Positions 9,484-16,570 of a DNA stretch of 39,135 nt are shown here, piece after piece. The notes beneath the pieces were generated by a model that was given only the letters and a program-made list of their open reading frames with translations, made no database searches and was not told the DNA's origin. Position numbers and translations under genes: made by a program. Position 1 is the stretch's first letter. Each line of letters begins with the position of its first letter. Source of the DNA: JAATGI01 sp036510675 (GTDB lineage Bacteria > Pseudomonadota > Alphaproteobacteria > ATCC43930 > CGMCC-115725); assembly GCA_036510675.1 (NCBI GenBank), contig DATCDN010000108.1:1-39135 (forward strand). The letters run 5' to 3'.

Positions 9484-9620
9484 GCGGGTCGCTCGCACGG
9501 CCGCATCGGCGGCGATGCAGCCATTCGTTTTTTCGATAGGGCGGCGCGACAAGCGCTGGCGGGTGGATGAATTCCGCGTTATCTTGAGCGCCTTGCACCG
9601 CCGCCATTCATTGAGGTCCC

Positions 9621-10283
9621 ATGTACGATCGCGATCGTCGTCCCGACTTTTTCCGGAACGAAGAGCCCCAAAGCGGGCGCCGTGTCGAAACCAAGGTTAA
9701 GTGGTTCAATGCCGCCAAGGGGTTTGGTTTCGTCACAACGACCGATGGCAGCCCCGATGCCTTCCTGCCGATGGCGGTGTTGCGCCGCGCGGGCTTTGAC
9801 AATGTGCATGAGGGTGCGTCGCTGATCTGCGAGATCGGTCCGGGCGCCAAAGGGCCGCTGGTGCTCAATGTCCTCAATGTCGATGAGAGCCAGGCCAACG
9901 TCGCCCCGTCGCGGGGCGGGGATCGCTATGGTGGTGGCGGTGGCGGCGGTGATCGATATGGCGGCGGCGACCGTTACAATGATCGAAGCGGTGGCGGCGG
10001 CGATCGCTATGGCGCTGGCGGCGGCGATCGCGGTGGCGATCGGCATCATGATCGCGGCGCCGGCGGCGCGGCGACACAGTCGCTGGACGGCGCGGTGAAA
10101 TGGTTCGAGCCCGACAAGGGCTACGGGTTTATTTCGCCGGATGGCGGCGGCAAGGATATTTTCATCCACGTCACGGCCCTGCGGCGCAGTGGCGTCGAAA
10201 TGCTTGGCGCGGGGCAACGCGTTCGGGTCGACGTGGTCGAAGGGCGCAAGGGCCTGGAAGCCGACCGCGTCACCCTGATCTGA
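9621..10283 (+). CDS. Two-domain cold-shock protein with Gly/Arg/Asp-rich linker
   Basis: 220 residues. The first cold-shock domain, at about 20-90, has VKWFNAAKGFGFVT (RNP1); the second, at about 153-220, has VKWFEPDKGYGFISPDGGGK followed by DIFIHVTAL (RNP2). Double-domain proteins of this kind are standard in alphaproteobacteria, where they bind single-stranded RNA or DNA during cold or stationary stress. The first domain has DAFLPMAV where RNP2 would normally carry FxHxx, so it looks diverged. Between the domains is a low-complexity linker of repeated G-G-D-R-Y units (about 100-145), resembling RGG-type RNA-binding tails. The start ATG has GAGGTCCC upstream. Transcribed alone or with pmtA 42 bp downstream. 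Confidence 0.93.
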   Translation: MYDRDRRPDFFRNEEPQSGRRVETKVKWFNAAKGFGFVTTTDGSPDAFLPMAVLRRAGFDNVHEGASLICEIGPGAKGPLVLNVLNVDESQANVAPSRGGDRYGGGGGGGDRYGGGDRYNDRSGGGGDRYGAGGGDRGGDRHHDRGAGGAATQSLDGAVKWFEPDKGYGFISPDGGGKDIFIHVTALRRSGVEMLGAGQRVRVDVVEGRKGLEADRVTLI

Positions 10284-10325
10284 TCCCCCCTTCCGGCGCG
10301 CCCTCAGACGCGGTACGGAAGAGGC

Positions 10326-10946
10326 ATGAATATCGACGACACCCTGCGGACCTACCGGCGCTATGCCGGCTGGTACGATCTCGCCTTCGGCGCGCCGTTC
10401 GCGGCGGGCCGGAACGAAGCCGTCCGTCTTCTCAACGATCGGGCCGGTCAGCGCATCCTCGAAGTCGGGGTGGGGACGGGCCTGTCACTGCCGCTGTTCC
10501 GGCGCGACGCGCGGGTTACCGGCATCGACGTCTCGCCCCAGATGCTGGCGAAGGCACGCGACAAGGTCGCGCGCCTGGCCCTGACGCAGGTGCAGGCGAT
10601 CGAGGAAGCGGATGCCGAGCGGCTCGAATTCGCCGACAATAGCTTCGACGCGGTGCTGGCGCTGTATGTCGTCTCGGTGGTCAGCGATCCCGCGATCTTC
10701 GGCGCGGAGGTCAGGCGCGTCTGCCGGCCCGGCGGCCGCATCGTCATCGTCAATCATTTCGCGCGCACCGACGGCCCGATGCGCTGGGTCGAGCAGCGCT
10801 TGGCGCCGTTCGCGGGCCGCATCGGCTTTCATCCCGATTTCGCGCTCGACGGTTTTCTGCGCGCCAGCGGCTTTCGCGTCCGCGCGAAGCAGCCCGTCAA
10901 TCTCTTCGGCTATTGGACGCTGCTGGATTGCGTCAACGAGAAGTAG
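10326..10946 (+). CDS. pmtA: Phosphatidylethanolamine N-methyltransferase (PmtA-like)
   Basis: 206 residues, SAM-dependent class I methyltransferase. Motif I is ILEVGVGTGLSLPLF, the acidic loop is GIDVSPQMLAKARDK, and the later strands read FDAVLALYVVSVVSDP and RIVIVNHF. The start (TYRRYAGWYDLAFGAPFAAG) is characteristic of the Rhodobacter-type PmtA, which methylates phosphatidylethanolamine stepwise toward phosphatidylcholine at the membrane surface. The ribosome site is AAGAGGC. Its 3' end overlaps the convergent arginase-family gene by 37 bp. A ubiquinone/menaquinone-type methyltransferase is a weaker alternative. Confidence 0.85.
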   Translation: MNIDDTLRTYRRYAGWYDLAFGAPFAAGRNEAVRLLNDRAGQRILEVGVGTGLSLPLFRRDARVTGIDVSPQMLAKARDKVARLALTQVQAIEEADAERLEFADNSFDAVLALYVVSVVSDPAIFGAEVRRVCRPGGRIVIVNHFARTDGPMRWVEQRLAPFAGRIGFHPDFALDGFLRASGFRVRAKQPVNLFGYWTLLDCVNEK

Positions 10947-11851
10947 GACGGCCGGGCTGGCATCGTCTTTCCGCGCAGCGCCACGACCAAATCCCGCACC
11001 AGATGCGCGGTGCGCCGGTCTTGGTCGAATTGGGGAATATATTCGACGATCTCGATCGCCGTCAGCGCGGGGTCATCGGCGATCATGCGCAGCGCCGCCA
11101 GCGTCGGCGCCGCGCGCAGCCCGTCATCGCATTTAAGGCCGATGCCCGGCGCGTCCTCGGGATCGAAACCGTCGAGGTCGATGGTCACGCCGAAGCCGGC
11201 CGTGCCGCGCGTCACGATGTCGTGGGCCTCGGCGACACAAGCGGCGATGCCGCGCGATTTCACCTCCGCCATCTCGATCACGCGCACGCCGAGCCGGCGC
11301 AGGAAATCCATCTCCGCCGGCTCGTAGGAGCGCACGCCGATATAGCAAAGATGGTCGGGCCGCAGCACGCCGCCGCAAATCTTGAGGAAGCGCGGATCGC
11401 CCTCGCCCAGCAGCGCCGCCGCCGGCATGCCGTGCGGATTCATCGACGGCGAGGTCGCGACAGTGTGCGCGTCGAGATGCGCGTCGAGCCAGATCAGGCC
11501 GAACGGCTTGCCTGACATGCCGCGCGCGACCCCGCCCCAAGTGCCCATCGCGCCGGTATGATCGCCGCCGAGCACCACCGGGAATTCGCCCGCGTGCAGG
11601 GTGCGTGCAACGGTGTCGGCCAGCGCCGCGTTATGTTTCGCGACGAGATCGAAAATTTCCGCCGTGGTCGGAGCGATGCTTTCGTCCCAGCGCCGCTCGC
11701 TGGCGATCATGGCGCGCCAATCGGCGTCGATGCCGGCCGCGCGCAGCCAATCGGCGAGGCCCAGATCGCGCAACGCCGTCGGTCCATCCTGGGTATGACG
11801 AAACCCGGCGCCCCAGCCCGATGCGGCGCCGATCAAGGCAATCGCAGTCAT
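10910..11851 (-). CDS. Arginase/ureohydrolase family protein
   Basis: 313 residues. The binuclear manganese ligands of the ureohydrolase family are present in order: GGDHTGAMG, LIWLDAHLDAHT, and VTIDLDGFDPEDAPG. Arginases hydrolyse arginine to ornithine and urea; agmatinase and formiminoglutamase share the fold. The DAHLDAH variant and the HGMPAAALLGEGDPRFLKI segment favour arginase. The start lies 5 bp after the pyrC-like stop, so it appears to be the last gene of the pyr operon with coupled translation. Its 3' end overlaps pmtA by 37 bp tail-to-tail. The exact substrate is not certain. Confidence 0.85.
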   Translation of the reverse strand: MTAIALIGAASGWGAGFRHTQDGPTALRDLGLADWLRAAGIDADWRAMIASERRWDESIAPTTAEIFDLVAKHNAALADTVARTLHAGEFPVVLGGDHTGAMGTWGGVARGMSGKPFGLIWLDAHLDAHTVATSPSMNPHGMPAAALLGEGDPRFLKICGGVLRPDHLCYIGVRSYEPAEMDFLRRLGVRVIEMAEVKSRGIAACVAEAHDIVTRGTAGFGVTIDLDGFDPEDAPGIGLKCDDGLRAAPTLAALRMIADDPALTAIEIVEYIPQFDQDRRTAHLVRDLVVALRGKTMPARPSYFSLTQSSSVQ

Positions 11852-11856
11852 GTCTG

Positions 11857-13143
11857 TCAGCTTTCTCGGATGAAAACGGTGCGTCCGCCGACGATCGTGC
11901 GGACCGCCATGCCCTGGACGGGCCTGCCATCGTATGGCGCGTTCTTCGATTTAGAACGGTAGCGGTCGCTGTCAATGCGCCAGGGGCGGTCGAGATCGAA
12001 AATAATCACATCGGCCGGCGAGCCGACCGTGAGCCGCCCGCCGGGCAGGCGCAGAATCTCCGCCGGGCGCTGGGTCAGCGCGCGCAGCACGCCGAGCAAT
12101 TCCACATCGCCATTGTGATACAGCGCCAGTGACAGCGGCAGCAGCGTCTCCAGCCCGACGATGCCGCTCGCTGCCGAAGTAAAGGGCAGACGCTTCGAAT
12201 CCTGATCGTGGGGCGAATGATCGCTGGCGATGGCGTCGATGGTGCCGTCGGCGAGGCCCGCCACCACCGATTTGCGGTCGTCCTCGTGGCGTAGCGGCGG
12301 CGATACCTTGGCGAAGGTGCGGTACTCGCCGATTTCGTTTTCGTTGAGCGCGAAATAATGCGGCGCGGTATCGCAGGTCACCGGCAAGCCGCGCCGCTTG
12401 GCCTGGCGGATCGCGTCGATGGCGGCGGCGGTCGAGACATGGGCGATGTGGAGCCGCGCGCCGGTGAGCTCGACGAGGCGCAGGTCGCGCTCCACCATGA
12501 TGGTCTCGGCGGCGGGGCTGATGCCTGGCAGGCCGAGGCGCGTCGCGACCTCGCCCTCGTTCATCGCACCGCCCGCCGCGAGGCTCGGCTCCTCGGGATG
12601 CTGGATCAGCAGCAGATCGAAGGTGCGCGCATAGGAGAGCGCGCGCCGCATCACCAGCGCATCGGCGATGGCGCGGTCGGCATCGGTGAAGGCCACCGCG
12701 CCCGCCGCGGCCAGCAGTCCCATCTCCGACAATTCGTGCCCGCGCAGACCCTTGGTCGCGGCGGCGTAGGTGCGGATATTAACGAGGCGCAGATCGCGCG
12801 AGCGCCGCGCCACGAACTCCACCAGCGCCACCTCGTCGATCGGCGGCTCGGTGTTGGGCAGCGCCACCATCGTCGTGACGCCGCCAGCGGCGGCGGCCTG
12901 GCCCGCGCTTTCCATCGATTCCTGATGCTCGGCGCCGGGGTCGCGCAACTGCACGCGCATGTCGATGATGCCCGGCGCGACGCAGGCGCCGTTGCAATCG
13001 ATCAGCTCGATGCCCGGCGCGCTCGCCAATTCGGGGCCGAGCGCGGCGATGCGGCCATCCTCGATCAGCAGGTCGCCGCGCGTGTCCAGTTTCTGCGCCG
13101 GGTCAAGTAGCCGTGCGCGGCGGAGCAGCAGCCGCCCGCTCAT
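11857..13143 (-). CDS. pyrC: Dihydroorotase-like protein lacking the HxH metal motif (PyrC'/PyrX type)
   Basis: 428 residues, amidohydrolase fold of class I dihydroorotase. The strand that normally reads D-x-H-x-H-L-R-D-P-G is DMRVQLRDPG (61-70), so both zinc-binding His are replaced by Arg63 and Gln65. Other expected residues remain: FTDADRAI, LLIQHPEEPSLAAGG, LHIAHVSTAAA, and SDHSPHD. Such proteins next to pyrB are known from Pseudomonas, where the inactive homologue PyrC' is a structural subunit of aspartate transcarbamoylase. By analogy this one probably supports PyrB rather than catalysing dihydroorotate formation, and an active PyrC would be elsewhere. The ATG overlaps the pyrB stop by 4 bp. 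Confidence 0.9.
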   Translation of the reverse strand: MSGRLLLRRARLLDPAQKLDTRGDLLIEDGRIAALGPELASAPGIELIDCNGACVAPGIIDMRVQLRDPGAEHQESMESAGQAAAAGGVTTMVALPNTEPPIDEVALVEFVARRSRDLRLVNIRTYAAATKGLRGHELSEMGLLAAAGAVAFTDADRAIADALVMRRALSYARTFDLLLIQHPEEPSLAAGGAMNEGEVATRLGLPGISPAAETIMVERDLRLVELTGARLHIAHVSTAAAIDAIRQAKRRGLPVTCDTAPHYFALNENEIGEYRTFAKVSPPLRHEDDRKSVVAGLADGTIDAIASDHSPHDQDSKRLPFTSAASGIVGLETLLPLSLALYHNGDVELLGVLRALTQRPAEILRLPGGRLTVGSPADVIIFDLDRPWRIDSDRYRSKSKNAPYDGRPVQGMAVRTIVGGRTVFIRES

Positions 13144-14102
13144 GACGGCGCCTGGTTGGAGAGCTCGCGCGACAGTGCCTCGAGGCAGGCCATGCGCACC
13201 GCGACGCCCATCTCGACCTGCTCGCGAATGAGGCTGCGGTCGATGTCGTCGGCGACCGCGGTGTCGATCTCGATCCCGCGATTCATCGGCCCCGGATGCA
13301 TGATGAGGGCGTCGGGCTTCGCCAATTTGAGCTTGGCGTAGTCGAGCCCGAAGAAATGGAAATATTCGCGCACCGAGGGCACGAAGCTGCCCTGCATCCG
13401 CTCCGTCTGGAGGCGCAGCATCATCACGATATCGACATCGGCGAGGCCGCGCCGCATGTCGTGAAACACCTCGACGCCGAGCCGCTCGATCGCCGCCGGC
13501 AACAACGTGCGCGGCGCCACCACGCGGACATAGGCGCCCATGGCATTGAGCAAGGCGATGTTGGACCGCGCGACCCGGCTGTGCAGGATGTCGCCGCAGA
13601 TCGCGACCGTGAGACCTTGCAGCCGGCCCTTGCGCCGGCGGATGGCCAGCGCGTCGAGCAGCGCCTGGGTCGGATGCTCATGGCTGCCGTCGCCGGCATT
13701 GATCACCGCGCAATCGACCTTCTGCGCCAGCAATTGCACCGCGCCCGATTCCGGGTGGCGCACCACCAGCACATCGGGATGCATCGCGGTCAGGGTCATC
13801 GCGGTGTCGATCAGCGTCTCGCCCTTTTTGACCGAACTGGTCGCGACCGACATGTTGATGACGTCGCCGCCCAGCCGCTTGCCCGCCAGCTCGAACGAGG
13901 TGCGGGTGCGGGTCGAATTCTCGAAGAACAAATTGATGATGGTGCGGCCGCGCAGCAGCGACTGTTTCTTGTCGACCTGGCGGTTCTTTTCGACATAGCT
14001 CTCGGAGCGGTCGAGCAGAAACGTGATCTCGCCGGCGGAAAGCCCCTCGATGCCCAGCAGATGCCGGTGCGGGAAGGCGATGAGCGGCGACAGATCAGTC
14101 AT
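13140..14102 (-). CDS. pyrB: Aspartate carbamoyltransferase catalytic chain
   Basis: 320 residues from ATG at 14100-14102; a frame extension to 14141 adds residues not usual for the family. The carbamoyl-phosphate site is FFENSTRTRTSFELAGKRLG, with the aspartate-side Ser-Lys loop in MSVATSSVKKGETL. Further family motifs are GDGSHEHPTQALLDALAIRR and the C-terminal MHPGPMNRGIEID. It makes N-carbamoyl-aspartate, the committed step of pyrimidine synthesis. No regulatory pyrI is present; instead a dihydroorotase-like gene overlaps its stop, as in pseudomonads. It lies 61 bp behind the last gene of the efflux operon, so readthrough transcription is possible. Confidence 0.96.
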   Translation of the reverse strand: MTDLSPLIAFPHRHLLGIEGLSAGEITFLLDRSESYVEKNRQVDKKQSLLRGRTIINLFFENSTRTRTSFELAGKRLGGDVINMSVATSSVKKGETLIDTAMTLTAMHPDVLVVRHPESGAVQLLAQKVDCAVINAGDGSHEHPTQALLDALAIRRRKGRLQGLTVAICGDILHSRVARSNIALLNAMGAYVRVVAPRTLLPAAIERLGVEVFHDMRRGLADVDIVMMLRLQTERMQGSFVPSVREYFHFFGLDYAKLKLAKPDALIMHPGPMNRGIEIDTAVADDIDRSLIREQVEMGVAVRMACLEALSRELSNQAPS

Positions 14103-14163
14103 TAAAGCGATCTCTATAGGGCGCGCTTCTCCATCGGGCAAGCGCGCCGGACGAGTCGCACGC

Positions 14164-15270
14164 TCACAGCCTGCGCCGGAACAGCCAGGTGGCGGCGGTG
14201 AGCGTGACCGCGGCGATTATGGCCATCGGCCAGATATTGGCGAAGACTAGCGTTGCGGGCATGTCCTTGAGGAAAATCCCCTTGGTGATCACCAGGAAAT
14301 AGCGGATCGGGTTGGCCTCGGTCGCGACCTGCAGCCAGTCCGGCATGTTGGCGATCGGCGTCGCGAACCCGGACAGGATGATCGCCGGAACCATGAACAC
14401 GAAGGCGCCGAGAATCGCCTGCTGCTGGGTGTTGGCGAAGGAGGAAATGAACAGCCCGACCCCGACGATCGCCGCGATATAGAACAGCATCCCGAAATAA
14501 AGCAGGGCGAGCGAGCCGGTGAACGGCACCCCCAGCGCGAAGACGCCCACCGCGATGATGATGGTGCCTTCGCCCATGCCGATCAGGATGGCGGGGACGG
14601 TCTTGCCGATCAGGATCTCCATCGGTTGCAGCGGCGAGACCAGCAATTGCTCGAAGGTGCCGAGCTCGCGCTCCCGCGCGATCGACAACGCCGTGACGAT
14701 CAGCCCGATCAGCGCGGTCAGAATCGCCACCAGCGCCGGCACCGTGTTCCACAGACTTTCGAAATTGGGATTGAACCAGGCGCGCAGGACCAGCGTGCTG
14801 CCGCCCGGCGGTGCCTGAGAACGGTGGGCAAGGTCGGCGTTGAACTGCTCGATGATGGTCTGGGCATAGCCGGCGACGATCTGCGCGGCGTTGGAGCGCC
14901 GGCCGTCGAGCAGCAATTGCACCGAGACCGGCTTGCCGGCCGCGATGTTGCGCGAGAAATCGGCGCCGATGCGCACCACCATGATGGCGCGCTGGGTGTC
15001 GATGGCATCGGCGACCTGGGGCGTACCGGTCAGCATCTCGACCGAGGTGAAGGTCGGCGCGCCGGCGAACCGCGCGACCAGGTCGCGCGATTCCATCCCC
15101 CAATCCTGATTCAGCACGGCGATATGGACATTCTTCACCTCCAGCGTGGCGGCGAAGGAGAACACCAGGAGCTGAATCACCGGCGGCCCGATCAGGATGA
15201 AGCGCGCGCGCGGATCGCGCACCGCCGCCAGCAATTCCTTGATCAACAGGGCGCGGATGCGGCCGAACAT
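14164..15270 (-). CDS. ybhR: ABC-2 exporter permease, YbhR-like
   Basis: 368 residues from ATG at 15268-15270 (MFGRIRALLIKELLAAVRDP), the length and start of E. coli YbhR as I recall it. A TTG 21 bp upstream is possible but less likely. One N-terminal membrane segment is followed by a large extracytoplasmic domain (FAATLEVKNVHIAVLNQD, then LLLDGRRSNAAQIVAGY). The coupling region reads SIARERELGTFEQLLVSPLQ, and about five membrane segments follow, ending FRRRL. It pairs with the YbhS-like permease and the YbhF-like ATPase. It is separated from ybhS by 178 bp that contain REP-like palindromes. Confidence 0.93.
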   Translation of the reverse strand: MFGRIRALLIKELLAAVRDPRARFILIGPPVIQLLVFSFAATLEVKNVHIAVLNQDWGMESRDLVARFAGAPTFTSVEMLTGTPQVADAIDTQRAIMVVRIGADFSRNIAAGKPVSVQLLLDGRRSNAAQIVAGYAQTIIEQFNADLAHRSQAPPGGSTLVLRAWFNPNFESLWNTVPALVAILTALIGLIVTALSIARERELGTFEQLLVSPLQPMEILIGKTVPAILIGMGEGTIIIAVGVFALGVPFTGSLALLYFGMLFYIAAIVGVGLFISSFANTQQQAILGAFVFMVPAIILSGFATPIANMPDWLQVATEANPIRYFLVITKGIFLKDMPATLVFANIWPMAIIAAVTLTAATWLFRRRL

Positions 15271-15299
15271 GGCGCTAGGGTCCAGACTCAACGATCTTG

Positions 15300-15420
15300 C
15301 TCGCCATGCCGACGAAAGTCGGCATCCATCGCCGCGCGTCGGCGCGGCATAAGACTCTCACGGCTCGCGGACGCTCGCCCGATGGATTCCGGCTTCCGCC
15401 GGAAAGGCGTATCTCCTTGA
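15300..15420. repeat. REP-like palindromic repeats, locus 2, inside the ybh operon
   Basis: Three consecutive hairpins: GCCGAC-GAAA-GTCGGC (15308-15323), GCCGCG...CGCGGC (15331-15348) and TTCCGGC-TTCC-GCCGGAA (15387-15404). CATCCAT follows the first and GATGGA precedes the last. The first and last correspond to the two module types of the array at 31984-32165. The position between two co-transcribed permease genes suggests an effect on mRNA processing, but this is inference. Confidence 0.8.
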
Positions 15421-15448
15421 TTCGATTCATCATCAATGAGGTTCCGAC

Positions 15449-16570
15449 CTAATCCAGCCGCCGCTTGGTACGCCATACGGTGAGACCGATCAGCACCGAA
15501 GCGATGATCGCCATGGCGCCGATATTGGGCAGCAGCACACTGGTGACATCGCCCGCCAGGAACAGCGTTTGGAGGCTCGGCATCAGATACCGCGCCGGCA
15601 GGATATAGGTAAGGATGCGGATCGGCAGCGGCATCGAGCCGATCTCGAAGATGAAGCCGGACAGCAGGAATGCCGGCAGGAAGCCGGCGATCAGCGCGAC
15701 TTGGCTCGCCACGAACTGATTCCCGGTGACGGTGGAGATGAACAGGCCCAGCCCGAGCGATGCCAGCAGAAACACCGACGACACCGCGCCGAGCCACGGC
15801 AGCGAGCCGCGAAACGGCACGCCGAAGCCCCACACCGACACGGCGACCGACAGCGCCAACGAGATCATGCCCAAGAGGAAATAGGGCACCAGCTTGCCGA
15901 TCAGGAAATCGATCGTGCCGGCCGGCGTCGCCAGCAGCGCCTCCATGGTGCCGCGCTCCCATTCGCGCGCGACCACCAGCGAGGTCAGCAGCGTGCCGAT
16001 CAGCGTCATGACGATGGCGATGGAGCCGGGGACCAGGAAATTGCGGCTGTCTACCGCCGGGTTGAACCAGAAGCGCGGCACCGGCGTGACCGGCGGCGCG
16101 GCGATGCGGGCATGCGCGACGCCTTCCTGCCGCACCCAATTGGCCCAGACGCCCGCGATATAAGCCTGGACCAGATTGGCGGTGTTGGGGTCGCTGCCAT
16201 CGACGATGACTTGAATCGGCGCGGTGGCGTCGCGCGCCGTCCGATTGCCGAAATCCGCCGCCAGCACCACGACCGCTTCCAAACTTCCGGCGACGAGGTC
16301 TTCCTTCACCGCCCGCGCATCCGGCACGATCACCGGCGTGAAATAACGCGAATCCTGTAGTGCCGCGGCGAAGCTCGCGGTCTCGGCGGTCGGCCGCTCG
16401 ATGACGAGGCCGATGCGCACATTGCGGATGTCGAGCGAGACGCCCGTGCCGAACAGGAACAGTAGGATCAGCGGCAGCAGGCCCGCGATCAGCATCGCAC
16501 TGGGGTCGCGCACGATCTGGCGGCCCTCTTTGATCATCAGCCCAAGGATGCGGCGCAGGCGCGGGGGCAT
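15449..16570 (-). CDS. ybhS: ABC-2 exporter permease, YbhS-like
   Basis: 373 residues from ATG at 16568-16570, overlapping the ATPase stop by 4 bp. The N-terminal segment LGLMIKEGRQIVRDPSAMLI leads into a membrane helix, then an extracytoplasmic domain (PIQVIVDGSDPNTANLVQAY), then REWERGTMEALLATP and five membrane helices, with the final residues TVWRTKRRLD. These strings follow E. coli YbhS closely from memory. It forms the export channel with YbhR. E. coli YbhFSR has been linked to tetracycline and Na+/Li+ export; whether this one carries the same substrates is unknown. Confidence 0.94.
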   Translation of the reverse strand: MPPRLRRILGLMIKEGRQIVRDPSAMLIAGLLPLILLFLFGTGVSLDIRNVRIGLVIERPTAETASFAAALQDSRYFTPVIVPDARAVKEDLVAGSLEAVVVLAADFGNRTARDATAPIQVIVDGSDPNTANLVQAYIAGVWANWVRQEGVAHARIAAPPVTPVPRFWFNPAVDSRNFLVPGSIAIVMTLIGTLLTSLVVAREWERGTMEALLATPAGTIDFLIGKLVPYFLLGMISLALSVAVSVWGFGVPFRGSLPWLGAVSSVFLLASLGLGLFISTVTGNQFVASQVALIAGFLPAFLLSGFIFEIGSMPLPIRILTYILPARYLMPSLQTLFLAGDVTSVLLPNIGAMAIIASVLIGLTVWRTKRRLD

